This document shows, one piece after another, positions 8,373 through 18,299 of a stretch of DNA of 64,000 nucleotides. Position 1 is the stretch's first letter, and each line of letters opens with the position of its first letter. The stretch spans positions 27,491-91,490 of the forward strand of contig NZ_ATMR01000139.1 of NCBI RefSeq assembly GCF_000427335.1. Direction: 5' to 3'. The DNA comes from Winogradskyella psychrotolerans RS-3 (GTDB taxonomy: Bacteria; Bacteroidota; Bacteroidia; Flavobacteriales; Flavobacteriaceae). Both the position numbers and the translations under genes were made by a program. The notes beneath the pieces are model-generated. The model had not been told where the DNA came from, made no database searches, and saw only the letters and a list, made by a program, of their open reading frames with translations.

Positions 8373-9371
8373 ATGATTTTTATTGATAACGAAGGCCATA
8401 CCAATCCCAAATTAAACTTAGCATTAGAGGAATATGCCTTAAGACATTTTGATACGTCTACCGATTATTTGTTATTCTACATCAACGAACCTTCCATTAT
8501 TATTGGACGCAATCAAAACACCTTAGAAGAAATTAACCAAGAGTATATAGATGCTAAACATATTCATGTAGTTAGACGCGTTTCTGGTGGTGGCGCTGTG
8601 TATCACGACTTAGGGAATTTAAACTTTAGTTTTATCACTAACCACGATGGCAAAAGCATCAGCAACTTTAAAAAATTTACAGCACCGGTAATTAAAGTCT
8701 TAAATGACATGGGTGTTTCTGCAGAACTTAAAGGTCGAAATGACATTTTAGTAAATGATAAAAAGATTTCTGGTACTGCTCAATTTTCCACCGGCAAACG
8801 TATGATCAGTCACGGTACGTTATTATTTGATACCGATATGAGTGAGGTGGCTAAAGCGCTTCAGGTAAAAATGAGCAAAATACAATCTAAAGGTCATAAA
8901 TCTGTAAGAAGTCGTGTGGCAAATATCAGTGAATTTTTAAAGACACCGATTTCTATGGCTAACTTTAAAGAGCAATTACTCATTGGTCTATATGAAGCCA
9001 GTGAACCTTTTGAAACCTATAAACTAACGGAAGACGAATGGAAAGCTGTACACCAATTGAAAGCTGAAAAATATGATTTATGGGATTGGAATTTTGGACG
9101 CTCACCTAAGTTTAATATCCAACGTAATAAACGTTTTCCGATAGGCGAAATTGACCTTCGCATTTTTGTTGAGAAAGGACATATTTCAGAGGTTAAAGTT
9201 TTCGGAGATTTCTTTGGAAGGCAACCGGTTTCAGATCTAGAAAATAGACTTATTGGTGTGCCATATGATAAACATGAAATTCGTAAAACACTTGAAAATG
9301 TTTCAATTGAAGATTACTTTGGCACTTTAGAAACGTCAGATTTTATTGATCTTGTGTATGGGAGTGATTAG
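8373..9371 (+). CDS. lplA: Lipoate-protein ligase A
   Basis: LplA activates lipoate with ATP and attaches it to lysines of the E2 subunits of 2-oxo acid dehydrogenases and of GcvH. The N-terminal catalytic domain carries the family motifs IIIGRNQNTLEEIN, RRVSGGGAVYHDLGNLNFSF (lipoyl-AMP binding) and GRNDILVNDKKISGTAQ with the catalytic lysine. A smaller C-terminal lipoate-ligase domain follows (from about residue 245). The 332-residue length is that of two-domain bacterial LplA. It stands alone with its own predicted promoter and is followed by an unrelated membrane protein. Confidence 0.93.
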   Translation: MIFIDNEGHTNPKLNLALEEYALRHFDTSTDYLLFYINEPSIIIGRNQNTLEEINQEYIDAKHIHVVRRVSGGGAVYHDLGNLNFSFITNHDGKSISNFKKFTAPVIKVLNDMGVSAELKGRNDILVNDKKISGTAQFSTGKRMISHGTLLFDTDMSEVAKALQVKMSKIQSKGHKSVRSRVANISEFLKTPISMANFKEQLLIGLYEASEPFETYKLTEDEWKAVHQLKAEKYDLWDWNFGRSPKFNIQRNKRFPIGEIDLRIFVEKGHISEVKVFGDFFGRQPVSDLENRLIGVPYDKHEIRKTLENVSIEDYFGTLETSDFIDLVYGSD

Positions 9372-9462
9372 TATTATTTACCGTTTACAATTCCGGACTG
9401 TAGTATATACTTGAAAAAATTATTATTTTAAAAAAGTTACTTTTAAAGCCTTAAACCTCAAA

Positions 9463-10245
9463 ATGATTGAACCAAACAACTCAACCAAAGACTTAAAATT
9501 GTATTCACAAAAATCAATAGGACTAGCTAGTTTTATTGGTGGCCCCTTGGCAGCCGGATATTTAATTAAAGAAAATTACAAAGCATTAAATCAGGCTGAA
9601 AAAGGAAAAACAGCTTTTATAATTTCCATAATAGCAACGCTAATCATTTTTGGGTCTTTATATGTTATTCCTGAATCTATTATGGATAAAATTCCTAATA
9701 TGATAATTCCTGCCATATATACAGGAATTATTTATTTGATAGTCGACAAAATTCAGGGTAAACTTCTGAACAACCACGACGAAAATAATTATCCGTTTTA
9801 TTCTAGCTGGAGAGCTGCAGGTATTGGTGTCATCTCATTAATTATTTTAATAGCCATCGTTTTTGCTTCTATATTTTTAATTCCAGATGAAGTATATGAT
9901 ACCTATGATGCCGAAATGGAGCAGTTCACAAAAAACGAAGAGGCGTCATTAGTCTTTTACGATCACTTAAATACAGAAGAAAATGAAACACTTTTAAATG
10001 AGATTGATAACATAGCCATCCCTAAATGGAAAGAAAACATAGAGATTATTAATAGAACTAATAGTATTGAAGACTTACCATCCGAACTTGTAGAACAAAA
10101 TAAAAAATTACTGAGATACGCTAAACTAAGATTAGAAGCGTTTAAGTTATTCAAAAACTTAATTATTCATGAAACAGACAATTACAACATAGAATTAAAC
10201 AGAGTTCATAACGAAATAGATGTCGTCATTCAATCCTTATATTAA
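9463..10245 (+). CDS. Uncharacterised multi-pass membrane protein
   Basis: A 260-residue protein not assigned to a family. Three to four hydrophobic segments lie in the first 150 residues: around SIGLASFIGGPLAAGYL, TAFIISIIATLIIFGSLYVI, MIIPAIYTGIIYLIV and GVISLIILIAIVFASIFLI. The remaining about 110 residues are hydrophilic and helical, rich in Glu and Asn. The first segment with GGPLAAGYLIKENYKALN recurs in small flavobacterial membrane proteins of unknown role. It is transcribed alone and converges with the TrhA-like gene. Confidence 0.55.
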   Translation: MIEPNNSTKDLKLYSQKSIGLASFIGGPLAAGYLIKENYKALNQAEKGKTAFIISIIATLIIFGSLYVIPESIMDKIPNMIIPAIYTGIIYLIVDKIQGKLLNNHDENNYPFYSSWRAAGIGVISLIILIAIVFASIFLIPDEVYDTYDAEMEQFTKNEEASLVFYDHLNTEENETLLNEIDNIAIPKWKENIEIINRTNSIEDLPSELVEQNKKLLRYAKLRLEAFKLFKNLIIHETDNYNIELNRVHNEIDVVIQSLY

Positions 10246-10256
10246 AAAAGAATTAT

Positions 10257-10883
10257 CTAAATCACATAAAGATAAATCATAAAGAAATGGCAAATGGCAC
10301 CAGCTAAAACAAACAAATGCCAAATAACATGGTTATAAGGAATTCGCTGTAAGGCGTAAAAAACAATTCCAACAGTATAAAAAGTACCACCTGCAAACAA
10401 CCAAAGTATACCATTTGGTCCAAGTGCTTCTGATACATTTGAGAAATCAAACACAATTAGCCAGCCCATTACTAAATATAAAAGAGTTGAAAAAATCTCA
10501 AAACGTCCGGTAAAAAACAATTTCAGAATTACACCAAAAGCTGCAATTCCCCAAACCGTCCAAAATAATGGCCAGCCCAAACTTCTTGTTAGAAGTATTA
10601 ATAAAACTGGTGTATAGGTCCCTGCAATTAATATATATATACTAACGTGGTCTACGATTCTAAAATAATGCTTCCGCTTCTCCCCTTCTACCGCGTGGTA
10701 AAATGTTGATGCTAAAAAAAGAATGATAATAGAAAGGCCGTAAACAATTACGCTAAATAAACTCCAAGGTTTTAGGTTATCTGCGTCAATAATTAATAAA
10801 ACTAACGCTACTATTCCCAAAAGTGCACCAAAACCATGTGTCCAAGTATTTAGTTTTTCTTCTCGCTGAGTTTGAATACGCAT
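10257..10883 (-). CDS. Hemolysin III / TrhA-family membrane protein (PAQR superfamily)
   Basis: A 208-residue seven-helix membrane protein. The family signature is visible: an early EEKLNTWTHGFGALLGI, ASTFYHAVEG after helix 2, DHVSIYILIAGTYTPV in helix 3 and NHVIWHLFVLAGAICHF near the end, with the Ser/His/Asp set that forms a zinc site in PAQR proteins. E. coli TrhA (YqfA) influences membrane energetics and lipid composition; hemolytic activity is mostly a historical label. It ends next to a convergent gene and begins 2 bp after the DUF4294 gene, so the two are co-transcribed. Confidence 0.88.
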   Translation of the reverse strand: MRIQTQREEKLNTWTHGFGALLGIVALVLLIIDADNLKPWSLFSVIVYGLSIIILFLASTFYHAVEGEKRKHYFRIVDHVSIYILIAGTYTPVLLILLTRSLGWPLFWTVWGIAAFGVILKLFFTGRFEIFSTLLYLVMGWLIVFDFSNVSEALGPNGILWLFAGGTFYTVGIVFYALQRIPYNHVIWHLFVLAGAICHFFMIYLYVI

Positions 10884-10885
10884 AA

Positions 10886-11560
10886 TTAATTTCTATTTTT
10901 TGGAGACCATTTGTTTACACAACTGTAAAAATCAATTTCAAAAGCGGATTCTTGTCGCTTTAAGCGTTCACTTTGAAACGCACGTTGCAGAATATCTTCA
11001 ATGAGATAGTCTTCTTCTTCATCTATGGGACTAAATTCTTTCTTCAATGAAATATCAAACAAACTCGCTGTGCTATTAAACCAAAAGGCACGCCAGCCAC
11101 TTCGTAATTCTTTAATGAGATCGAAGGTTGTTTTTCCGGTTTGTCGGTGAATGAGTTTTACTAAAATCTGACCTTCGGTTTTTGTAAGTTTCTTAAGTTC
11201 TGCAGAAAACTCTTCTTCAATATAATTCTGAATAATTTTAGCATAGCGCTTTTTATCGCGCTTACGCTCCAATCCATCTAACCGCTCTTGTAAGGCTTCT
11301 AAACGTTCTGCCGCTAACTTAGCATACGGATATACTTTTAATGTTTTTCGTTTTAAAATAATATACCGAATGCGTGCATCTCTATCCTTAAACTTTAAAT
11401 TTGGCAGCACTAAAACTTCGTTTAATTCTACAGAAGTTACAGGTATAGAATCTCCTTCAATATACATATAGTGCACTTCAGTAGAATCTTGTTTTACAGG
11501 ATCTTCTTGAGCGCTTATAATCATTGAGAAAAACAATGCTATGTAGGTGATGTATTTCAT
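10886..11560 (-). CDS. DUF4294-domain exported protein
   Basis: A 224-residue protein with a signal peptide (MKYITYIALFFSMIISAQ) and one DUF4294 domain, a family found mainly in Bacteroidota with no known function. Recognisable segments are LNEVLVLPNLKFKDRDARIR, the basic helical stretch with LKVYPYAKLAAERLEALQ, the motif KLTKTEGQILVKLIHRQTG and the closing GWRAFWFNSTASLFDISLK. Probably periplasmic. It is the first gene of a two-gene unit with the TrhA-like gene (2-bp gap). Confidence 0.8.
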   Translation of the reverse strand: MKYITYIALFFSMIISAQEDPVKQDSTEVHYMYIEGDSIPVTSVELNEVLVLPNLKFKDRDARIRYIILKRKTLKVYPYAKLAAERLEALQERLDGLERKRDKKRYAKIIQNYIEEEFSAELKKLTKTEGQILVKLIHRQTGKTTFDLIKELRSGWRAFWFNSTASLFDISLKKEFSPIDEEEDYLIEDILQRAFQSERLKRQESAFEIDFYSCVNKWSPKNRN

Positions 11561-11688
11561 GTAGTATTCTAATACTAAAATCGTTCCAATGTGAGATTCT
11601 TAGCAATTTCAAAATTAATAATATTTAAAGGCTATAACCTTAAATTCTTATTAATATTATGAAACCTTTTCAAAAAAACACCAAATAA

Positions 11689-11727
11689 AAAAGACCTTTC
11701 AAATTAATTTCATCTGAAAGGTCTTTT
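11689..11727. terminator. Bidirectional rho-independent terminator
   Basis: Inverted repeat AAAAGACCTTTCA ... TGAAAGGTCTTTT with a 13-nt loop; T-tracts are present on both strands. It lies just past the stop of the permease-peptidase gene and would end that transcript. Confidence 0.8.
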
Positions 11728-11747
11728 ATATTAAATGTTGAAGCTAT

Positions 11748-14700
11748 TTATAGTTTCTGACGGTTGTCGCCAGAGACTCTATCAATAAGTTTATTGTAGG
11801 GATCCACACCAACTTCTGTCGGCTTCTCATCTACAATTATCGAAATCTTATTATTAATAGCTGTTATTTTATGTTTCTTCAAATAAAGTTCTTTTTCTTT
11901 CATTTTACCATCAACGTCATTCTCCGTAAAAATCCCAATATCTATATAATCTTGAAGTGGTAATGACAAAATAGGTTTTTCTTTTCCTTCTGGTACATAT
12001 GAAATTGAATCTCTTCCGACTTCAGAAAATAATTGTTTTCCTTTTTCGTCATTTCTGTATTTACTTACTTCAAATTCTATGTCCACTTTGTACTTACCGT
12101 TATCTAATTCGGTAGATGTCGCAGATGTAACTCTATTATCGTACACCGTAATCGTTTCAAACATATCTTTAATAACATACTGTAAACTATCTGGAGTCAC
12201 CGCTTTAATATGATTTACCATATCAATAGACGTGGTATAAGGAGGCTCTTGAAATTTCACCTTTTCAACATAGGTTTTTAAAGCTCCATTTAATACATCT
12301 TCACCAATATAATCGCTAAGCGCATAAAATACTAAAGAGCCTTTTTGATAGCGAATATAGCCTTGACCATCATTGTACATTAATGGTTTTTCGCGTTTAC
12401 GTTCAAAAGTTCGACTAATTAAATAATCGTCTAAAGATTTTCTCAAAAACTTACGCATTTGTGATTTCCCTAATTCTTTTTCTAAAACTTTTAAAGCCAC
12501 GTATTCCGACAAACTTTCAGACAACATGGTTGCTCCTAAAACATCAGCTCCAATCACTTGGTGTGCCCACCATTGGTGCGCTACTTCGTGTACGGTAATC
12601 GCATAGGTATAGTTTAAACCGGCATCTTCACCATCTTCACTCTCTTCGACGTCTGCAATAAAACCTGCATCTCCAGAGAACGGAATTGTATTAGGAAAAG
12701 ACTGTGCGAATCCACCACTAGGAAACTCTATAATACGTAATTGCCTGTGTTGGTATGGACTAAAATTTTCGCTGTTGTACGCCAAGGATGCCTTCATACC
12801 ATCCATCATACTTTCTAAGTTATATTCATGCCCTTTATGATAGTAAATTTCGAGACTAACGTCTTTCCATTTGTCTTTTTTTACTTCATACTTTGCGGAA
12901 TTGAAAGCGTAAAAATTCAAGATTTTACTATCCATTTTATAATGAAAATAGCGTCTTCCATCTTTTACCCATTCCTTCTGTAGATACCCTGGTGCAATGG
13001 CAATTTGATCTTCACTTGTACTTACGGTAGCTTCAAAATCGATCCAATCACTATCCTTAGAAATATAAGTATTCCCCAAAGCAGTAGAGTCTGATGGCTG
13101 TGGTTTTAATTTGTTTGGTGGTAAATCGTATTTTTCACGAGTTTTATCATCTGTAAGCTCACCTCCATTATATCCTAAATTAGGAAACAATTCCATGTTA
13201 TTAATAAACGTTCCATTCTTAATAACTGGCGAATTAGACACTAACAATGTATTTGGTTTATTTTTAACTGTAAACTTCAAACTCATGGTATCACCTGGCA
13301 TCATCGGCTCTTTCAACCTGTAAATATCAAAGTTGTAAAGGGTATCTTCTGAAACCAACGTGTTTTCGCGACTAAACTTAAATGTACTTGGATAATCATT
13401 ATGATTTAAGAAAATACTATCAATTGCAGTATCTGTTTTATTGATCATTGTATATTCTCCGGACGATTCAAAATTACGATCGTCAATAAACAAGTCCATA
13501 TTGACGTTTACAGCAATAATACGCGGCTGCGCATAGTCTTCGTATTTTTTATACATTTTCTCCCAATTCACTCTCAGTTCTTCAGCTTCTTTAGAAGAAT
13601 AGCGGTCATTATTAATGTTAGTCGCATGGAAAATAGTGTACCCCATTATAAAGAAACCTACCAAAAGTGCAACAAATAAAATTGCAATTGGAGTTCTAAA
13701 ACGGTCTATCGCTATACTTACACGCTCTCTAAACGAATGCGGTAAGCCACGAACCCAAAACAACGCTGCAATAAGCATTAGAATTAAGCCTCCAAGTACC
13801 CAATACATTTTATAAGTTAAATATCTAGATAATGAATCTCCGTAACCGTTCATATCATTATAACCAAATCCTGGTCCTTCATTATACTTGAATATCGCTT
13901 GCTCTACGCCTGCTAACGTTAGTAGCGGAATACCAATTGAAATTACCAAAAGAATAAACAGACCTAAATATGGATTTCTAATTACTGTTTGAACCATCAA
14001 TGCTAAAAAGGCCCAAATCACATAATTAATCAGTTTTAAACCGAACAATTCTTTAATATACAAACCTATTTCAATATCAAAATACCCTTTATACAATTGA
14101 AACAAAATACCTGCAACCATTACCACGGTAAGCAATAACACTTGCATTTTAACTATGGCGATAAACTTAGATAAGAATAACGACCAATTTGGAATTGGTG
14201 TAACGTCTTCTAAACCATTTATGTTGGCTATCTTACTTCGATTCACTAACATACCTGCATATAAAAATGTACAAATATTAATAGCAAATACAAAGGCGCT
14301 ACCTCCACGTAGCATTAACCATGTTCTAGGATATGATGCGGTTCCGGTTGGACTTCCAAAATCAGATAAAGCAATTAACACAACAATTAATCCGACTAAA
14401 ACAATACTAATAAACGGCCAACTTTTAACGATGTACTTAAATTCTACATTCGATATTTTCCAAGTCGCTTTTAAATTCTGAACAAATGAATAATCATTTA
14501 CAACCTTAGGAAGATTTATTTTTGTGATACCACCAAAATTACGTTTTGTAGAACGTTCCCCTTTTGCTTTTTTAAAGAGCGAAATAGTCATTGCATTTTG
14601 ACTAAACGTAAAAAACTTAAACACCAATCCAAACACTAAACTAGCAACACCTAACCATATTAAACGGTTATAAAGAATTACTTCCTTAATAGGAATATGC

Positions 14701-15404
14701 AACTCGTTTTGCTCGTAACCCGTCCAGTAACGTGTGTAATAATCTGAAGCCGAAGATCCAAAAGGATCTAATAAGGCTGCTAAATAACGACTATCAGGAT
14801 CCGATAATAAATTATCAGTTACTCCCTGAATAAACAGTAATAAAATAACGGTTATAAAACCCGCTGCAATATTCCTTGAAAAGGTGACTACCGCAAAAAC
14901 AATAGCTCCGAACAATAAAATATTAGGCAGAATAAAAAGCCAATACGCATCGAAATACGATTTAAAATCAAACGCAATAATCAAATCTGAATTAGTGCCT
15001 GGCAATCTAAAGCCTATAAACATTCCAATTCCAATGGTAAAAACTATAAGCGTTACAATAGTAATGGCACTAAAAAATTTAGCAAATAAATAATTCGCTT
15101 TTGTAAACGGATAAGAGTATAAAATGGAATGCATTTCACTTTTAAAATCCCTATTGATTGAAGCTCCAATAATGGAAGGAAATAGAAAGAAAATTAAAAT
15201 AGTAACTCCATTAAATAAGTTGTTTATTCCGATTGGGGAATTTACAATTCGAGCCGAGCTTGTCGTTGCTGTGATACTATCAAATATTCCTGCTGTTGTT
15301 GCGGCCATAAAGACCGATAACATAAAGAAAATAGCCATGTAAATATAAGTCGCTGGTCGTTTTAACCAGTACTTTAATTCGTAAGTAAATATTGTTGAGA
15401 ACAT
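11748..15404 (-). CDS. ABC-2 permease fused to an M1-family metallopeptidase
   Basis: A 1218-residue fusion. The first about 590 residues contain two sets of ABC-2-type transmembrane helices (starting YELKYWLKRPATYIYMAIFF and again at WPFISIVLVGLIVVLIAL). After the last helix (about residue 595) comes an extracytoplasmic M1 gluzincin domain with the zinc motif HEVAHQWWAH (about 937-947) and the downstream LSESLSEYVA segment that holds the third ligand. The usual GAMEN motif of classical aminopeptidases is replaced by GGFAQSFPNTIPFSG, as in other permease-M1 fusions. The ATPase gene lies 37 bp upstream in the same direction. Likely role: a transporter coupled to peptide trimming; the substrate is unknown. 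Confidence 0.88.
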   Translation of the reverse strand: MFSTIFTYELKYWLKRPATYIYMAIFFMLSVFMAATTAGIFDSITATTSSARIVNSPIGINNLFNGVTILIFFLFPSIIGASINRDFKSEMHSILYSYPFTKANYLFAKFFSAITIVTLIVFTIGIGMFIGFRLPGTNSDLIIAFDFKSYFDAYWLFILPNILLFGAIVFAVVTFSRNIAAGFITVILLLFIQGVTDNLLSDPDSRYLAALLDPFGSSASDYYTRYWTGYEQNELHIPIKEVILYNRLIWLGVASLVFGLVFKFFTFSQNAMTISLFKKAKGERSTKRNFGGITKINLPKVVNDYSFVQNLKATWKISNVEFKYIVKSWPFISIVLVGLIVVLIALSDFGSPTGTASYPRTWLMLRGGSAFVFAINICTFLYAGMLVNRSKIANINGLEDVTPIPNWSLFLSKFIAIVKMQVLLLTVVMVAGILFQLYKGYFDIEIGLYIKELFGLKLINYVIWAFLALMVQTVIRNPYLGLFILLVISIGIPLLTLAGVEQAIFKYNEGPGFGYNDMNGYGDSLSRYLTYKMYWVLGGLILMLIAALFWVRGLPHSFRERVSIAIDRFRTPIAILFVALLVGFFIMGYTIFHATNINNDRYSSKEAEELRVNWEKMYKKYEDYAQPRIIAVNVNMDLFIDDRNFESSGEYTMINKTDTAIDSIFLNHNDYPSTFKFSRENTLVSEDTLYNFDIYRLKEPMMPGDTMSLKFTVKNKPNTLLVSNSPVIKNGTFINNMELFPNLGYNGGELTDDKTREKYDLPPNKLKPQPSDSTALGNTYISKDSDWIDFEATVSTSEDQIAIAPGYLQKEWVKDGRRYFHYKMDSKILNFYAFNSAKYEVKKDKWKDVSLEIYYHKGHEYNLESMMDGMKASLAYNSENFSPYQHRQLRIIEFPSGGFAQSFPNTIPFSGDAGFIADVEESEDGEDAGLNYTYAITVHEVAHQWWAHQVIGADVLGATMLSESLSEYVALKVLEKELGKSQMRKFLRKSLDDYLISRTFERKREKPLMYNDGQGYIRYQKGSLVFYALSDYIGEDVLNGALKTYVEKVKFQEPPYTTSIDMVNHIKAVTPDSLQYVIKDMFETITVYDNRVTSATSTELDNGKYKVDIEFEVSKYRNDEKGKQLFSEVGRDSISYVPEGKEKPILSLPLQDYIDIGIFTENDVDGKMKEKELYLKKHKITAINNKISIIVDEKPTEVGVDPYNKLIDRVSGDNRQKL

Positions 15405-15441
15405 AGATGTACTTTTTTAAAAATTCAAGATTAATACCAAA

Positions 15442-16333
15442 TTAAACTGCGCTTACTGGCTCGTCTTGTTTTAGTGCAATAAAGTACACATCGTCTAGCT
15501 GTGGCTCAACGGATTTAAAATCGTCACTTGGTTGTGCATCGTTAAATACGCGAATATTTAATGAGTTATCTTCATTATAATTAGAAGACAATATATTGAA
15601 TTGTGATTCGTGCGCTTCTAAATCATCTCTGTCTATAATCTTAGTCCAAATACGACCTTGTAATTCCTGTCTAGCTTGAGATGGTGTCGCTTGTTTTAAA
15701 ATACGACCACCATTTAAAATCGCCATATCGTTACAAAGTTCCTTTACATCTTCTACAATATGTGTTGAAAAAATCACGGTACAATTGGTACCAACTTCAC
15801 GTAAAACATTTAGGAATCGATGACGTTCTGCGGGATCTAATCCTGCGGTTGGTTCATCTACAATAATTAATTTTGGGTTGTTTAATAATAACTGTGCAAT
15901 ACCAAAGCGTTGTTTCATACCGCCAGAATAACCAGCAACATGTTTTTTACGCATGTCATACAAATTGGTAATATCTAAAACTTCTTTTACAATGGCCTGT
16001 CTATCCGTTTTTGAACTGATCCCTTTTAAAGTTGCAAAATAATCTAACAAGGCTTCCGCCGACATTTTTGGATAGACCCCAAACGATTGCGGTAAATACC
16101 CTAACACTTTTCGTAAAGCCATTTTATCCTCTAAAACATTGATATCTCCAAACATTATAGATCCAGAATCTGGACTTTGTAATGTGGCAATAGTTCGCAT
16201 TAAAGAGGATTTACCTGCTCCGTTTGGTCCTAAAAGACCGAACATTCCTGTTCCGATTTCAAGGTTAAGATTATCAATGGCTTTTACACCATTTTTTATA
16301 TGTTTTAGTAAGGTTAGTTATAACTAGTTTCAT
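15442..16333 (-). CDS. ABC transporter ATPase for the permease-M1 fusion, frameshifted near its start
   Basis: The ATPase has Walker A GLLGPNGAGKSS, Q-loop YLPQSFG, signature YSGGMKQRFGIAQ and Walker B LIIVDEPTAGLDP with the switch His in FSTHIVED. The natural start is the ATG at 16333, reading MKLVITNLTKTYK, but the frame breaks at an A6 run on the coding strand (T6 at 16292-16297); the other frame continues NGVKAIDNLNLEIGTGMFGL. With A5 the protein is a regular TKTYKNGVKAIDNL N-terminus of about 297 residues. Translation from the internal Met at 16245 would lose the first beta-strand and the adenine-stacking aromatic, so that start is unlikely. Co-transcribed with the permease-peptidase. 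Confidence 0.8.
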
Positions 16334-16554
16334 GTGTTTAAGTTTATTTGTTTTAAAATGGTCACATGCAACATCCAATTAGTAATTTGAATAATTATCA
16401 AATTTTTAGGATGGATGTTTCATCGTATTAAATTTAAGTTTAAGATTATTGATCTATTAGTGTAAAAATAGTTGAATTTGTTACAAAAATTTTTCAAAAG
16501 GTATTAAAAGCTTAGGAAATCCTTTTATTTTTACAGAAATTCAAAACTTATATT

Positions 16555-17643
16555 ATGGCTTCTAAAAGCATACTAAATAAAAAATCACTCGATTTCCTTG
16601 AAAAATATTTAAATAACGCCTCACCTACTGGTTATGAGTGGGAAGGTCAGAAAATCTGGATGGATTATCTAAAACCTTATGTTGATGAATTTATCACAGA
16701 TACTTATGGTTCTGCTGTTGCTGTTATTAATCCGGACGCTAAGTTTAAAGTGGTTATTGAAGGCCATGCTGATGAAATTTCTTGGTATGTGAACTACATT
16801 TCTGATAACGGTTTAATCTACGTGATTAGAAATGGAGGAAGTGATCATCAAATTGCTCCAAGTAAAATTGTGAATATCCATACTAAAAACGGCATCGTTA
16901 AAGGTGTTTTTGGTTGGCCAGCAATTCATACGCGAAATAAAGCCAAAGAACAAGCTCCAAAACCAGATAATATTACCATCGATGTCGGAGCTAAAGACAA
17001 AGAAGAAGTTGAAAAAATGGGAGTTCATGTGGGTTGTGTGATTACCTATCCTGATGAATTTCATATTCTGAATAAAGACAAATTTGTTTGCAGAGCTTTA
17101 GATAATAGAATGGGTGGTTTTATGATTGCTGAAGTGGCGCGTTTATTGAAAGAAAACAAGAAAACGTTACCATTCGGACTTTATATTACGAACTCTGTAC
17201 AAGAAGAAATAGGCTTACGTGGTGCTGAAATGATTGCACAAACCATTAAGCCAAATGTGGCTATTGTTACCGATGTAACGCACGATACAACCACTCCTAT
17301 GATTGAGCAAAAAACGCAAGGTTATGCTGAAATCGGAAAAGGACCAGTTATCGCTTACGCACCTGCTGTTCAACAAAAATTAAGAGATTTAATTACAGAT
17401 ACTGCTGAAGCCAATAAAATACCGTTTCAACGTGCTGCACTTTCTAGAGCAACAGGAACAGATACTGATGCTTTTGCTTATAGCAACGGAGGCGTCGCTT
17501 CTGCTTTGATTTCATTGCCTTTGCGTTACATGCACACCACAGTAGAAATGGTACATAGAGACGATGTTGAAAATGTGATTAAATTAATTTATGAAACCTT
17601 GCTTAAAATAGAAGACGGAGAAACGTTTAGTTATTTTAAATAA
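16555..17643 (+). CDS. M42-family metallopeptidase (glutamyl/deblocking aminopeptidase type)
   Basis: A 362-residue dizinc aminopeptidase that likely forms the dodecameric tetrahedral particle known for this family. Motifs: SPTGYEWEGQ near the N-terminus, VIEGHADEISWYV (first zinc His and Asp), CRALDNRMGG (bridging Asp), SVQEEIGLRGAE (catalytic Glu pair), VTDVTHD and the terminal LRYMHTTVEMVHRDDVEN with the last His ligand. Cytosolic, no leader. Trims amino acids from peptides. It is followed by a strong terminator and is therefore probably monocistronic. Confidence 0.9.
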   Translation: MASKSILNKKSLDFLEKYLNNASPTGYEWEGQKIWMDYLKPYVDEFITDTYGSAVAVINPDAKFKVVIEGHADEISWYVNYISDNGLIYVIRNGGSDHQIAPSKIVNIHTKNGIVKGVFGWPAIHTRNKAKEQAPKPDNITIDVGAKDKEEVEKMGVHVGCVITYPDEFHILNKDKFVCRALDNRMGGFMIAEVARLLKENKKTLPFGLYITNSVQEEIGLRGAEMIAQTIKPNVAIVTDVTHDTTTPMIEQKTQGYAEIGKGPVIAYAPAVQQKLRDLITDTAEANKIPFQRAALSRATGTDTDAFAYSNGGVASALISLPLRYMHTTVEMVHRDDVENVIKLIYETLLKIEDGETFSYFK

Positions 17644-17677
17644 CTAGCTAAGCTAGATTTGGCAAAACAATAATATT

Positions 17678-17713
17678 AAAGACCTCAAAGATTTCTAAAA
17701 CCTTTGAGGTCTT
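17678..17713 (+). terminator. Rho-independent terminator after the M42 gene
   Basis: Arms AAAGACCTCAAAG (17678-17690) and CTTTGAGGTCTT (17702-17713) with an 11-nt loop. It lies only 10 bp before the Nudix ATG, so the Nudix gene would need a promoter inside this region or read-through. Confidence 0.75.
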
Positions 17714-17722
17714 CTTACAACT

Positions 17723-18283
17723 ATGGACGAACTGCTAGATATTGTCACAAAACAAGGTCAACCAACAGGAAAAACAGCTTTAAAATCTGAAGCACATGCC
17801 AAAGGTTTGTACCATAATACCATTCATTTATGGTTGTATACTTCTAAAGGCGAAATTCTTTTACAACAGCGCTCCCATAAAAAAATCATTTTCCCATTGC
17901 TATGGGATGTTTCTGTAGCTGGACACATCGATGCTGGTGAAACTTTTATTGAAGCCGCTTTACGTGAAACTGAAGAAGAAATTGGCCTAAAACTGGAACC
18001 AAAACATCTTGATAAAATCGGAACGTTTCTCCATGAAACACTTTATGCTAATGGCAATATTCAAGATAATGAATTTCATCAAGTTTATAGCGCTGAATTA
18101 ACAGTGCCATTAAACGCCTTAGTAAAACAAGAATCGGAAGTTGAAGCTCTAAAATTAGTGACGCTAAAAGAGTTTAAGAACTTATTAAAACATAGTGAAA
18201 CCAACATGCATTTTGTGGCTAGCAATTATGACTATTATCTTAAAGTACATGAGGCCATACAAACCAAGTTACTGAAGTTATAG
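17723..18283 (+). CDS. Nudix hydrolase (YfcD / IPP-isomerase-like group)
   Basis: A 186-residue Nudix protein. The Nudix box is complete: GHIDAGETFIEAALRETEEE followed by IGL fits G-x5-E-x7-REUXEEXGU. The N-terminal MDELLDIVTKQGQPTGKTAL and HNTIHLWLYTSKGEILLQQR match the YfcD/Idi-like group, which hydrolyses nucleotide or isoprenoid diphosphates; the Cys and Glu of a true isopentenyl-diphosphate isomerase are not both apparent, so I keep the general name. Cytosolic. It is followed by a bidirectional terminator. Confidence 0.83.
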   Translation: MDELLDIVTKQGQPTGKTALKSEAHAKGLYHNTIHLWLYTSKGEILLQQRSHKKIIFPLLWDVSVAGHIDAGETFIEAALRETEEEIGLKLEPKHLDKIGTFLHETLYANGNIQDNEFHQVYSAELTVPLNALVKQESEVEALKLVTLKEFKNLLKHSETNMHFVASNYDYYLKVHEAIQTKLLKL

Positions 18284-18299
18284 TCGCTTATACTTATAA

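Noticed and set aside
13111..15342. Several plus-strand frames inside the permease-peptidase gene
   Set aside because: They are antisense to a long well-supported gene and show no motifs.
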